From assembly GCA_963971405.1 (NCBI GenBank), contig OZ020487.1:17023344-17087343 (forward strand): 64,000 nucleotides of DNA, read 5' to 3'. Of this stretch, positions 10,401-21,961 are shown one piece after another (within the stretch, counting starts at the first letter, position 1; every line of letters starts with the position of its first letter). Source of the DNA: Psococerastis gibbosa (Eukaryota; Arthropoda; Insecta; Psocodea; Psocidae). A program made the translations under genes and the position numbers. The notes under the pieces were generated by a model, which did not search any database, was not told the origin of the DNA, and worked only from the letters and a program-made list of their open reading frames with translations.

Positions 10401-11204
10401 TCGTTTGTACCTAAGTGGTTTGACATTTTTACAAACAAAATAAATATTGTTGGCCGAAGACGTTTTTCTACTTTCGAGGCTAAGTCGCGGACTCGTTGTT
10501 ACATAAACACTAATAGTATATTGTATAATTAATTACCTCCGCATGATGTTAACATTTTAAGTTTATTCGAATATCACTGGGAATAAACTATATACTATCA
10601 GGTCAACAAGTCCAAACAACAAAAATTAAACCAATTAACTATCTCGCCAAATTCTCACATTTATTCATGCAGCAATGGATGTAGGCTATACGATACATGA
10701 TAGTGGATTCGTGGATTCTTCTTGTGAAAACTTTTTTTATTTGAAAAAGGCTTAGGCCCACTACCGTCTTAATTCTTAAGGATTTTAAGAGGATGATATC
10801 ATACATTAAGCAAAGCTGTGGCCATGAGATATGAAATAGATGAATTACCAGCAAGGTCAATGAATCTATCAGCTAAAACCAAACTCTGGTCATGACATCA
10901 GCAGGATCAAAATGGATGAATAGAGGCTACTAGTTTGTAGCTGTCTCCTTGAACTTGTGTCTAATTTAAAAGTCATTCCCGCACAACTTGACGGTTTTTT
11001 TTGCAAGCAAAAAAAATACTGGAGTACATAGGTATTGTATATTCTGTGAATGCGAAGAGCATTAAACGACAGGTACTTGCATTTCTGTCCATAGGGTTAA
11101 ACCTGTGGACTAATTAATTACTAGGTACTGAATTCTGAAGTTTTTAATAGCTCACATCGCTACATGATTCATTGATTGCAAAAAAGAAGGTAGAGTGACA
11201 AGAC

Positions 11205-11560
11205 TCAACATGCTGGGTCGAAAAGAAAAATGTTCCACCTAACCCTAATGGGTACCTATCCTGCTTTCACCGGTAGGGGTGAGACGCGGCTGTCGGGCAT
11301 GTTGATGACCACAGCATCCCAAATAGAGCAATCGTGAAGTAAAACCGCCCTCAGGATATATGGACGGATATTTTTGAAGGGCCTTTTATGGACCCAGGCC
11401 TACTTCCATAGGTCCCTTGTACAATACAACGGCCCCATGGATTTTGGACATTATTTTGTATTGGCCATTGGCAAACACAGGCAAACTGGTATACGATCTT
11501 GATGTCAACCTACACCGGCTACAATCGATAATGGTCAAGCTGTGACTAGCTTACCATTGA
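11205..11560 (+). repeat. Family H dispersed repeat
   Basis: Contains GGGCATGTTGATGACCACAG, CATCCCAAATAGAGCA and GGCCATTGGCAAACACAGGC. These phrases recur at 12725-12925, 14118-14240, 25540-25660 and 40260-40400. Non-coding as seen, probably a retroposon end. Confidence 0.55.
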
Positions 11561-12127
11561 CGCAATAAAACAGGCGAAGGCATGACTTAACCAAGTACAG
11601 ATACGAGTCGAACGCACTCAGGACATGCAGAGTAATGGTTTGGACTCGTTTAGAAATCGATACTGCATAATCTAAAATTGTTTATATTTCTCCGTATTGT
11701 TTGGTTAATTTAACCAAACAATTTATTAAAGATTTAGTCTATTCCAGTGGTAGACAACTATTTCGTGCATCATATTATCATAAGATACCGTACCGTATTT
11801 TTAATTTTTAGTGTTGAAATTAAATCGTGAATTGGTGGCCAAACTCATACTGCAATGCTTTAAAAATTTGCAATACAGGGTACACTAGCCTATCTAACAA
11901 CTTTAATAGAGTTTATCTAAAATAACGTATTCGTATTGTAGTAGCAAATTCAATGCAACATTAAGTATAATAGGTAACTAAGGTTGCAAACTGTCTTGTC
12001 TTCCTCGTATCATATAACCATATGGACAATAATATACTAAGTTACTGTCCACTATAAAATAAAATAATGACTATTGTTCAATTACTAAACCGTCCTAGCA
12101 GAGGAAGAACCGGTAGAATCCGGGCTG

Positions 12128-12291
12128 ATGGCGCAGCCACCGAGGTACAACCTTCAAAGTCTACGCTGCGCCCCACTGAAGATGTCGACCGCAGATGTTG
12201 ACGAAACGTTTGAAAGTTCATATCGACCACGGTCTATCAGCCCTAATTCTTTATTCTACTCCGGCCGTGAAAGCCTTTGCAGTTACATCGT
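12128..12291 (+). mobile_element. Penelope-like element fragment
   Basis: Carries CTGAAGATGTCGACC...GTTGACGAAACGTTTG, then CGACCACGGTCTATCAGCC and CCGGCCGTGAAAGCCTTTG. The same series occurs in reverse at 29240-29345. The CTGAaGATG...CGAAAC frame resembles the hammerhead-like core known from Penelope-like retroelements. Only an end piece is present. Confidence 0.5.
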
Positions 12292-12452
12292 CCTAGCAGA
12301 GTTAGGGTCATAAAGCCCTCTCCAATACGCAACTGAGAAGACCCGGGACCATCAGCTATTCATGCTCTCCCAAGCATGGTTCGTAAATACAGCAAGTGTG
12401 CGGTATTCGAACCAAAAACCTTTCGGGTGAAAGTCCGATACTTTACCAATAC
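12292..12452 (-). mobile_element. SINE-C copy, diverged
   Basis: Reverse-strand copy with AAAGCCCTCTC, GACCCGGGACC, GCATGG and ACCTTTCGGGTGAAAGTCCG. The head with the A box is worn. Confidence 0.65.
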
Positions 12453-12724
12453 ACTAAAATCTGTTCTGAAAGTGTGATAGTTCATTCTCTCAGAAAAACA
12501 TGCACGCTTTTGCAAACTCCAATGAAACTGACAAGGCCGTAAAGGTTTGCGCGCGTTCTGACAGCTGACAGGATTTGATTTACTCAACCCGGATGTGCAT
12601 GTTTTGTATGACCAAGGTACCGTATAATACGTTGCATTTTATTGAACTCTCGACATGTTACTTAAGAGACGATTGCGACTCGTATCTGTTCTTGGTTTAG
12701 TCTTGCTTTCGCCCGTTTCATTGC

Positions 12725-12925
12725 GTTAATGGTAAGCTTGTATGAGCTTATCCATTATCGCTTGTGGACGGTGTAGGTTGGCATCGAGAACGTATACCAG
12801 TTTGCCAATGACCAAAAATTCAAACGGAAACAAGACAAATAATGTTCCAAATTCATGGGGTCGTTGGCATTGGACAAGGGACCTATGGGCCACTATAAGT
12901 AGGCCTGGGTCAATAAAAAGTTCTT
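12725..12925 (-). repeat. Family H dispersed repeat
   Basis: Reverse-orientation copy: GGTGTAGGTTGGCATCGAGA, TACCAGTTTGCCAATGACC and GGGACCTATGGGCCACTAT. Confidence 0.55.
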
Positions 12926-13671
12926 CAAAAAGTTACATTAAATTACATTCTATAATTAATTTTTGAATCGTTATAATTAGACTTATTATCTTACTTATTT
13001 GCATGATTACTTCACAACCTGATGTTGCCGTGCAATTGGACAATTGAAGGTGTAAGTGTAAACTTCAAAGATTTCATATAATATTAATCGTTAAGCTGTC
13101 ACACAAGCCGAAAATATTTTTCTGAGCATTCTGTTATACCTATATGATATCTTTCTAACACAGATTGGCAACAATGATTGAATTTTACTTGTACAAAAAA
13201 CGATTGGTGTGGTATTCCCGATGAAGAAGTTCAAGAACAGTGGCCCATTGGTGTAAGTGAAGACATGAATAGCATGAATAGGAGCATTTCTGTTTTTTTT
13301 TACGGCTATTAGTGATGGATTTATGATCGATATTTCCTAAAAAAATCGACTTTGTATCCAAAACACATATTAGACTTGCTCTTAATACCGAGAGTCTAAA
13401 AAAACTATATAATTCCACAAAGTCGTGTCCAGTTAAGTACCGTAAAAACGAGTGAATGGGGACGCACGGATAAAACTTCGTAGTTACAATTCAGATCAAA
13501 ATACATAATTATATCCATAGAAGGAAAAACTTTATTCCTCTGTGATTTTTTAAAGGAAGAAGAGATAAGGAAATTATAGATAAAAATGTGTTCTGTTATT
13601 TTAGTAATAACACCTGTGTATACATTTCCATTTTGCTGTAGTTACGATAGATAAATATAGATAATCGACTT
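12926..13671. other. No gene seen
   Basis: AT-rich. A 77-codon minus frame at 13185-13418 has no supporting features. Confidence 0.35.
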
Positions 13672-13850
13672 CAATGGCCAGGTGGTAACGTGCTTGCACT
13701 TGTGTGAGTCTTTACACGCCATGCAATCGGAGACGTGTCGTACTCACCACGGGTAATAACATACAGAGGCGACTGAAAAGGTCAATCGGATACATTCATT
13801 AAATTGTTTGTATGCGATTAATCTTTAAAAAATGTAAAAAAAATATATTA
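13672..13850 (+). mobile_element. SINE-D copy
   Basis: Head GGCCAGGTGGTAACGTGCTTG (A-box-like TGGCCAGGTGG), then CCATGCAATCGGAGACGTG and GGATACATTCATTAAATTG, ending in an A-rich tail. A close match to the copies at 18262 and 27031. Confidence 0.75.
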
Positions 13851-14117
13851 TATATTTTTTTCTTTTCCTTGTCCAGTATTCCCTGGACAAGGAGCATATA
13901 TTACAAAAATACAATACATACTCCCATGCCTTCATGGAGGCGTGCGGGATACACCCTACAAAGTACAGTTAAACATTATTCTTTTATTACAACCATGACA
14001 TAATATTAGTTACATTGCCATTAGAGTTTGCTTTACATGTATATCAAAGTACAGGCAGATAGATAAATAGTTAGACAGATAACTTAGATAGTTAGACAGA
14101 TAGATGGATAGATAGAT

Positions 14118-14240
14118 TGTCCAATGCCAACGACCCTATGGATTTCGGACATTATTAATATTGTTTCCTTATACATTTTTGGCCATTGGCAAACACGTCT
14201 ATGTCCTGAATGTCAACTTACACCGGCTATACTAGCGATA
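14118..14240 (+). repeat. Family H dispersed repeat, short copy
   Basis: TTGTCCAATGCCAACGACCC, GGATTTCGGACATTATTAA and GGCCATTGGCAAACACGTC are shared with the copy at 11205-11560 and, inverted, with 12725-12925. It is preceded by a GATA-type microsatellite at about 14057-14117. Confidence 0.55.
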
Positions 14241-14311
14241 CATACACATTTCGTAACAGCCATTGGGGCCTCAAAAAAGTAAATCCGTTGGAATCTCGAA
14301 ATAATTTAGAC

Positions 14312-15113
14312 CAGCCATCCCCAAACTATGGCCCGTGGCTCTTTTTGATGTGGCCTTCGGCTTACTTGACCAAAAGTTAAAAATTATGCGAAAAGTCTGC
14401 CGCGAGGAGAATCCTAATATTGGAGCAATTGTTGAAGAAAATATTTATCATTATCATATTATTATATTATATTATATTATTATTTATCATTAAATTAAAA
14501 TACACCTTGTCAATTTTCATGCTTTTTCATTTTTGCTTTCCAATTTATTTTTATTAATTAGTATAAGGAAAGCTTGATGGCCAAAATTTTCGATTCCATG
14601 ATTTCAACGGATTTACACGTTTTGAGGTCCAAGGAACCCAAAAAAGTGGTTTTTACGAAATGTCTGTCTGTCGCTCTGTCTGTCTGTATGTCTGTCTGTA
14701 TGTCTGTCTGTATGTCTGTCTGTATGTATGTCTGTCTGTCTGTTCATTTCCGGGCAAACTACTCGGCCGATTTTGATAAAATTTTGCATGTAGGTTTACA
14801 AAAATTATACCTCGAGATATTTTTTATTTATTTTGGGCTAACTCAATTTGGGGGGGGGGGGTTTATTCTCAAAAAAACTAAAAAAAAACGTATAAAAACA
14901 TTATTTCTCAAAAACGGCTCCAACTATTTCTTTTAAATTCACTTATATTGTAGTCGTTACCAATTATTTACTATGAAATTAGACTACACATTATGTCTAT
15001 CTACTAATTTATAAATTCGAGCATGTTCGAGTAAACTCGGACCGGTTCTTACACCTGTAGCCCGCGGTTAAGTGCTCGGAGTGGCCCTCGAGAAAAAAGT
15101 TTGGGGACCGCTG
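14312..15113. mobile_element. Non-autonomous hAT-type element with family A inside it
   Basis: Termini CAGCCATCCCCAAACTATGG and AAGTTTGGGGACCGCTG are imperfect inverse repeats. Flanks are ATTTAGAC (14304-14311) and ATTTGGAC (15114-15121), an 8-bp duplication with one change. The body has no transposase frame. A family A copy (14535-15025) sits inside, so this element entered one family A copy and was later entered by another. Confidence 0.75.
14535..15025 (+). repeat. Family A copy, internally shortened
   Basis: Begins GCTTTCCAATTTA and ends near ATAAATTCGAGCATG. It carries a long CTGTCTGTATGT-type run at about 14660-14735 and a G10 tract near 14851. The right-hand internal third is missing. 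Confidence 0.75.
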
Positions 15114-15689
15114 ATTTGGACCATCACAAAGTTTTCTTTATACTAATATATAAATAGAAAATCAATAAAGCTTCCTAAGACCTAACCGTGCCAAACAAGT
15201 TATAAAATTATACTGTGTGCACGTTCAGTGTATGACTCAAGCACCATTACGAGTATGTAACAACAGGCAATTAGCGCAGCTTCCATTTAACGTAAATTTG
15301 GCCTTGGAGGTGTTAATGTACAAATGCAAATGGAGCAGCTTTTCTGCAAATCACGTCTCCCCAGGCAAACGCGTGAGCAAGTCCGATTATAACATTGGTA
15401 TCGATGGACGATAGAAAAAAAGTAATTAAACGTTGTTAGCTAGATCTGTCTTTCTTTTCCACACACGAAAAATTTTAAAGGAATGGTTTCCTTGAAAAGT
15501 TTTTTCTCGTACTACATCTTGTCATCACTGAATTATAGTTAAAATTATTATAATTAGTCCTATTTTTATTAGGTAGTTAAATCACTCAACTATTCCTAAA
15601 GTTATAAATAAAGCAGAGATAACTTCTGTAAGAGGTACGAAAAAGTCACACGAAGAACTCACACACACGAAAAACTCTGGGTTACAAAT

Positions 15690-15905
15690 TGACAGACAGG
15701 AGGAGAAACGAGGACATCCGGGCGTAGATGCAAGTTGCACCCATCACCGATAATGTCAGGGAACGAAGACTTCAGGACCCTCGGTCTCTCGCCGGATGAT
15801 ACCCAAAACCGAACCACCTGGAAGTTGAAGATCCGTGCCGCCGACCCGTGGGAGCGATAAGGCGCCGTTAAAGTAAAGTAAAGTAAGTATACGAAAAACA
15901 TGTTC
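15690..15905 (+). mobile_element. LINE ORF2 C-terminal fragment
   Basis: In frame, the sequence reads a LINE-type C-terminus ending TLGLSPDDTQNRTTWKLKI then RAADPWER and a stop at about 15850-15870. A (TAAAG)n tail follows. Only the last about 60 codons remain, so it is a 5'-truncated insertion. Confidence 0.65.
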
Positions 15906-16116
15906 AAACTTAACAATTTCTATAGGTCCCGGTCATTGACCATATTATTTCCTAATTATTAAGACACTTTATACTATTGATGGAAAAGGAAGCCATTTTT
16001 ATGAGACATTATTAATTACTATCATTAGACCCATTGTAGTCTATTCTAATTTTTCGGTAAAAAAGGAATATTCATTAGTTAGGGGCCGTTCAAATAATAC
16101 GTAAGCACTCGAGGCG

Positions 16117-16136
16117 GGAGGGGGGGGGGGGGGGGG
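16117..16136. repeat. G17 tract
   Basis: An unbroken G run at 16120-16136 inside GGCCGTTCAAATAATACGTA...GTAAGC context. The outer TACGTAAG words face each other, suggesting a small foldback at about 16085-16190. Confidence 0.6.
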
Positions 16137-16420
16137 TTTCGGGTTTACTTACGACAAGGGGGAGGGGGTTCTAATGCCACTTACGTAAGCTTTCCCTGTT
16201 GCAAAAACCAGGTAATATTATGAATTTCTAGAATTTATTAAGAGGAATAGGTTTAATTAATTAGTAATAATGTATAAATAAAATTACAAACTTTTATATA
16301 GCATTGTCATGAGTGAAGAGGGGCAAAATGATTCGGATTGGTGGAATGGAGGATGGGCTTGAACCACATGAAATAGAGCAGTTACCCGCAGAAGGAACAA
16401 ATGTAAATATTCCTATTATT

Positions 16421-17035
16421 GCTTTCCAATTTATACAATTTATACGTAGTAGAAATTTTCGATTCCGAGATTTTAACAGATTTACATGCTTTGAGGTCCC
16501 ATGGAACCCAAAAAGTGGTTTTCTGCAAAATGTCTGTCTGTCACTCAGTCTGTTCATCGATTTCTGGGCAAACTACTCGGTAGATTTTGATGAAATTCGG
16601 CTAACTCAATTTGGGGGGGTTTTATTCTCAAAAAACTCGAAAAAAAACGTCTAAAAAAATTATTTCTCAAAAACGGCACCAACGATTTCTTTTAAATTTA
16701 CATATGTATATTGCAATCGTTAATAATGTTAATAAAATGCGGGGGGTCGCTTGCCCCTTGATAGTTTACTTCTGGAGGTAAAAAGATAAAAATAAGTCTA
16801 TTTTAAGGAAAAATGACTCAAAAATAATTTTTCTGCGATACCTTTCTATCGATGATTTCTAACTTCAGGCATGTTTCAGGTGTTAAATTGAGTAACGAAT
16901 CCGGACAGGTTGCTTTCCCAAAAAATTATTTGGTTTTGTGCAAAAAAAAATTAGAAAAAAAATGATAGAAAATTCAGGCTCAAATGCATAGCCATTAATG
17001 TGTGGTTATGTTTTGGTCTGACCAACCTATAATAT
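16421..17035 (+). repeat. Family A copy, 3' truncated
   Basis: Starts GCTTTCCAATTTATA and keeps AAATGTCTGTCTGTCAC, a short G run and the CATGTTTCAGGTGTTAAATTG block. It stops before the right inverted end. Confidence 0.75.
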
Positions 17036-17642
17036 GCAATGCCATCGATTAATTCAGTGCTTTGGGATAGGTGATACCCTAGGCCGTTGCCGAAGGGGGT
17101 CCAGGGGTGCAGGGGTGCGAAATCGAAATTGAAATATATGCTTGAATGGCTTCACTGTTCATGATCTGAACAATAAAAAATAGTTCTTTTTTTCATAGTA
17201 GCAATATTTTCATAGTAGTAATATTTTCATAGTAGTGCTCACATAAAACTTTACAAAGTTAAAATTAGGGAAGGGGGTGCTTCATGCATAAGCAACTTTA
17301 GCATAGGGGGGGGGGGTGGTATTTTGTTTAATATTGCTTACTTTAGTATGGGCCTTTAAAAGAAGCCCAAATGTGCTTGAGTAATATTTGAATGGGCCTT
17401 ATAATATAGGAATAGACAGTTTTGAATCATAGAGTATTATGTTACTTACATCTTTGCATCTTCTAAAACCGTAAAAAAAATATTCAGTAACAGACCACTT
17501 GTGAGTGTAAGGTACAACCTTGAACTGTACTAAACGGATCTGTGTTATGGACATCACTTTACACCTGCCAGCCTCCTACACCTTGAAAAAAATGCATGAC
17601 TTCGATACATTGAAGAGCACAAGCGCAAAAAAATTGAAAGCA
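17036..17642. other. No gene seen
   Basis: Unassigned sequence upstream of the 17693 promoter. There is a local triplicated phrase TTTTCATAGTAG at about 17191-17237. Confidence 0.4.
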
Positions 17643-17649
17643 TATATAA
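17643..17649 (+). promoter_or_regulatory. TATA box of the Gln/Gly-rich secreted gene
   Basis: TATATAA, 50 bases upstream of the ATG at 17693. CACAGTTCC about 30 bases downstream is a possible initiator. Confidence 0.5.
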
Positions 17650-17692
17650 TGATTTCGAACTTATTCCTTTGCACAGTTCCATTCGAATCACC

Positions 17693-18424
17693 ATGGCATC
17701 CTTAACAGTAAGTAGTCCAAGCGTAACAATTTTTGTTTAAAGATTTGTTGCAGTACCCATTTTTCAAAATTTTTAAATGCTGGAAATTAATTTTTGTACT
17801 CTGCTGCTGGTAGTCTACCTAAACAAATTTTCACTTCACATCTTTTATCGATCCAGCAGTAACTGAATTTCATTGTTTTCTCCTTGTGGTGGGGGTAATT
17901 TAAAATGTGTGGGAAAAAAATCAAGCTCTCTAGTATCGTACAAACCATTCTAATTACGTGTGATGGGAATATTGTAACACTGAACTAATTTAAAAGTACC
18001 TACAATAAAATTGAGTGTGCTGGAATTAGGTTTTATATTTAATAATTGAAATTAGGAACGGAACTTATTATAAATGCTGCCTTCCTTCTTTTAATGCCTC
18101 TTTTATCGAAGTTTGGCGAAAATACAGTTTTTTCGCTTATCCTGGCTCAAACTCGGTCTCCTATTTGTTCAGTCGCCACTACACACTTCTTCCATCTTCC
18201 CCACGAGGGGGTACTGATTGGAGATTCTAAAACTATAAGACAACACTCAGACGCTCATCTATATCGACTTCGATGGCCAGGTGGTAATGTGCTTGCACTT
18301 GTGCGAATCTTTACACGCCATGCAATCGGAGACGTGTCGTACTCATCACGGGTAATAACCTACAGAGGCGACTGAAAAGTTCAATCGGATACATTCATTA
18401 AATTGTTTGTATGCGATTTATCTT

Positions 18425-18462
<38 letters not shown>

Positions 18463-21023
18463 AAGACAACATTGCAGCTAATGTTTGTAGGCCTATGATT
18501 ATATTATTATATTTATATTATATAATTATATAATTAATTTTTTTGCTATATTAACTTAGAATGCAACATATAATACGAGTTTCTACATAATTAATCAACT
18601 AAAGCAGGGCGATTTGCAGTCTGCTTCACGTCTGCTTCACGTCTGCTTCACTCGCTTTTCCATCAACAGTCGGACTTACGAACATACTTTGCAAACAACG
18701 GCATACAATGGCGCACGCCAAAATAATTATATTACGGTATTTAGAATAGGCTACCTACACTAGAAGTGGTTTTGAAACAAACTGAATAATGCGAGTTTAA
18801 GCATCGAAAAGTATTGCTGTTAACTCGCTCATTCTGATGCGCAAACATGCGCGAATCATCCTCAAATTATTATTTTTCAGGTCGCAGTTCTTGTTTGCTC
18901 AGTTATCCTTCTAACTGCTGAGGCCGGAGGTCACGGCCAAGGTCAGCAGCAAGACGGAGGTTGGCCACAGGCAAGAGGGGGACAAGGGCGCCAGCAGGCG
19001 AGCGGGGCCCGCGGGGCTCAAGGTGGTTGGCAACAGGGACAGGACAATCAGCAGCCACAACAGCGAGGTCGTCAGAGATCGTGGGGAAATGACCAGTCTG
19101 GGTATGCTTTTAAACATAGACATTTTCAATGCTCCAACTGAGACCCCGAAGGATTGACACGACATTGAAATGGGGGAACATGTGGAAACAACAGCAATCA
19201 GTCTAACTTGACTGTCTGGCAGTAGTGGCAGTTGATTGTATTCCAACTAAAAGCCTTAAGGCGCAAATTGTCGTTCAAATAATGAAACTCATATTTTCTC
19301 CTCAGCCCAATTGAGGAAATTTTGTTTCCTTCTTAAATAACAGGTTAATCGCATACAAACAATTTAATGAATGTATCCTCTGTAGGTTAGTACCCGTGTT
19401 GAGTTATGACACGTCTCCGATAAATAAATAAATAAATAAATAAGGACATTTTATAGTTTCTATTACTAAGCCAACCTAGCGGAATTAGGGCTATAAAGCC
19501 CTCTCTTACACTCAACTAGGAAGGCCCGGGACCGCCTGCTTTATATGCCCTCCGAAGCATGGCCAGAAAATTTAGCCAGTGTGGGACTCGAACCAACAAC
19601 CTTTCGGGTGAAAGTCAGAGTCCATACCACTACGCTACATGTCCTGACATCACTTGGCGTGTAGAAAAACAAGCACGCTACCACCTGGCCATCAAAGTCA
19701 GGGCATGTAGAGTGGTGGTACAGACTCCGACTTTCACCTGAACGGTTGTTGGTTCGAGTCCCATACTTGCTACATTTTCTGGCCATGCTTCGGAGGGCAT
19801 GTAAAGCATTATTTATATTAAATGATTGGGTGGAAACATTGTTCCGAGCATTTACCGAGGTTATTCAATTGATAAAAACCACCCTCTGAAATACAGCAGT
19901 TGTCAGACAAACTAACACAGTAAATGTTGAGGACAAAATTATTTCCCTACAATCTATGGCAACTTTAGGATGTCGACGTAGGTAACTACCTTCTCCTCAA
20001 CTTATGAAAATAACTGTCCTTTCAGTATGGGCAGTCAGCAAGGTGGTAACAGTGACACCAGGTACACAGCCAATTTGTACAACGACGATGATGTCTACGG
20101 ATATGACGCCAAATACCCCAACGGAGAGGTCGTCTACGTCAATTACAGAAATAACGAGGCTCGATCTCGCAGAGGTAAGTACCGACTCACTATCTACCTA
20201 TATTTCGATTACTATTGGCAAACCGGGAAAGTTAGTCAGTGGACTTAAATGTAGCAAAGTCAGCCAGTTTTCTCACTTAGAGCGGGTCCCACCTTTACCT
20301 GAAAAGTCTCAGTAATAATAATACTACACAGCCAAGCATTGGTAGTGGCATACGTTCAGCGTTTGTTACTGATACTTTTCCAGTGACATTGGAACCGCTT
20401 AAGTCTTGGGGTGCATCCGAAGACATCCTAAATAACTGTCCAATGCTCCGATTGGTATAATAAACCAATATTAAGAAACTATATGCACGTTTCATGTGCT
20501 TTTGATAGGCGTTTGATTACATTTTGAATTATTCTGATTCGTTGTTGCAGCTTGGAAAAGTGGTCTACAGTAATAGGTCTTTCTTAAAAACGACTTAGTA
20601 GTAGTAGTAGTGTTCGTGGGGTTAATAACGACTTAGGTCTCATATTTGGGCCCATAGAGCGACCCCGACTTGACTGTCCTATGCCAGCCCATAGGACAGT
20701 GGACATCCTGATTGTAGTAGTGGATTCCGAACCACTTGGGAAACACAGTGAAGTCACACGATTAGTTCGGAGGTGACCAGTCCTACCATGTTTAACTACC
20801 GACTACTAAAAACGACTTAGGCCCTATATTAAATATCTAGCAAGAGGGTCTGACTGTTTTTAATATTTTATTTTAATTTTTCGCAGGTCCTGACTTTGCT
20901 CGCAGCAATTCGATCAGCGCTCGTTCTCGCAACAATGAAATGGGAGAGTCTGGACATCAGCAGAGTGGCAGCTCCCGCAGGCAAAGAGGCGGTGATATGG
21001 AGGGTCAGCATCCCATGTGGTGA
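17693..21023 (+). CDS. Secreted Gln/Gly-rich protein, 173 aa, four exons
   Basis: Exons: 17693-17707 (MASLT, donor ACA|GTAAGT), 18881-19101, 20026-20174 and 20887-21023. All junctions are GT-AG and the phases fit (0, 2, 1). The joined leader MASLTVAVLVCSVILLTAEA is a clear signal peptide. Residues about 22-78 are rich in Gly, Gln and Arg (GQQQDGGWPQARGGQGRQQ). Exon 3 encodes a Tyr/Asp stretch, YDAKYPNGEVVYVNY, ending in dibasic RSRR. Exon 4 is Ser/Arg-rich and ends GDMEGQHPMW. AATAAA is at 21138-21143. The tiny first exon and the composition fit a cuticle or secreted-matrix protein. It is not a canonical chitin-binding R&R domain. Intron 1 holds a SINE-D; intron 2 holds an inverted SINE-C pair. 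Confidence 0.85.
18262..18460 (+). mobile_element. SINE-D copy with A31 tail
   Basis: Full SINE-D order, ending in ATTTATCTTTTTGT and then an unbroken A tract at 18430-18460. The tail is direct evidence of retroposition and probably of recent origin. It lies in intron 1 of the 173-residue secreted gene. Confidence 0.8.
19345..19420 (-). mobile_element. SINE-D fragment
   Basis: Reverse copy: TTAATCGCATACAAAC, AATTTAATGAATGTATCC, then CGTGTTGAGTTATGACACG, cut short before the head. It abuts an (AAAT)n microsatellite and the SINE-C copy. Confidence 0.65.
19443..19655 (-). mobile_element. SINE-C copy (inverted partner)
   Basis: Near-complete reverse copy. Read on the minus strand it has an A box TAGCGTAGTGG, GACTTTCACCCGAAAGG and a B box GGTTCGAGTCC, then GGCCATGCTTCGG and GGCCTTCCTAGTTGAGTG. 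This is the layout of a tRNA-derived SINE. Confidence 0.8.
19695..19808 (+). mobile_element. SINE-C copy, 3' truncated
   Basis: Plus-strand copy with TAGAGTGGTGG and GGTTCGAGTCC, ending after GGGCATGTAAAGCA. It faces the copy at 19443-19655 with a SINE-D scrap (GCACGCTACCACCTGGCCATC) between them, so the intronic RNA could fold into a long hairpin. Confidence 0.75.
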
Positions 21024-21143
21024 AAGCTGACAGACTTCAGAAAGATAATATGAGTACCTATCTATCTACCTGCCTGCCTACCTACCGATTTCCATGCGTC
21101 TAAGTTTTATTCCTACCGTGTTAAAGTAAAAGATTTTAATAAA

Positions 21144-21914
21144 TAATTGTATACCCATTTAATGTTCAATTAATAATTTCGTACCCTAGCTGAAGGAATT
21201 GATGAAATTGCTTTCAAGATACGAATTAAAGAGAGAATTTATAGGCAATCGAAGTATGCTGTAAGGGTGTTCAAAATATTGAAGTTGTCGACGTATCAAG
21301 TTAAAAGCATTATCTAAGTTACAACACATAGTGAGCGGACCTTTATGGGTGTTGCAGGTTCACAAACATTAACAAATATGGCTGACATTACAATCGATAT
21401 CATTCGTTCACTTAATTATAGGGATAACCATTCAACACCAGTATTGCCAACAATACCCTTTAATTATATTGTTAATCCAGAATCCTACTTATACAAGGGG
21501 AAAAAGTTGGCAGTCACTTCTTTTCTTCGTTACAAAAATGGTCTAGAGTTCTACATACGAGAGGTGGATGTTCGAGTGCCGATAATATTTTTTTGAATAC
21601 AGGTTCGTTTTTTCCAAAGCTGGTCATAGGAGACGTGGCAGATTAAAAATCTATTTTTGGTGGGAAGTGAATATCCCATCACTTCTAGAACTATCTAAAA
21701 ATTACACTCTCATGACATCCTCTAGGTAATTCTTTCTATATCGTCTTCTTGAGTTGGTGCCTTCAACTATACTCTCAATGATGTTCTTGAGGAGCCCTTC
21801 ATATCTGAGAAGGAGTCGCGTGTACATATGACTCGACTCGTGTTTATATGAGAAACTCCTACACAAAGGATAATTAAAAATAGTTATTTACTGTAGAAAT
21901 ATGGCAGTGGATGA
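21144..21914. other. Intergenic between two secreted genes
   Basis: An 84-codon frame opens with an ATG at 21345 and ends at 21596, but it has no signal peptide, splice sites or recognisable motif, so I do not call it. Otherwise nothing is seen. Confidence 0.35.
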
Positions 21915-21961
21915 TTTATTGATGTACAATGAAATGATGAGATCAGACAAGTGGTAGCAGT

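Larger units (their letters stand above)
9950..12127. other. Intergenic, mostly unassigned
   Basis: Holds a SINE-D copy (10244-10400) and a family H repeat (about 11205-11560). A small palindrome sits at about 11694-11723 (TTTGGTTAATTTAACCAAAC). No exon was recognised. Confidence 0.4.
14255..15165 (-). repeat. Family A copy split by a hAT-type element
   Basis: Left part 14255-14311 ends GTTGGAATCTCGAAATAATT. The right part 15114-15165 continues CCATCACAAAGTTTTC. Together they give the left end of a reverse family A copy, interrupted by the element at 14312-15113. Confidence 0.7.

Noticed and set aside
12128-12313. 61-codon frame with an ATG
   Set aside because: Lies within Penelope-like and SINE-C repeat sequence; the reverse counterpart at 29 kb is not open.
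14574-14936. 120-codon frame rich in Ser-Val-Cys
   Set aside because: Translation of the same CTGT run in another family A copy.
21345-21596. 84-codon frame with an ATG between two secreted genes
   Set aside because: Composition is ordinary and no promoter, poly(A) signal or domain fits. It cannot be told from chance.
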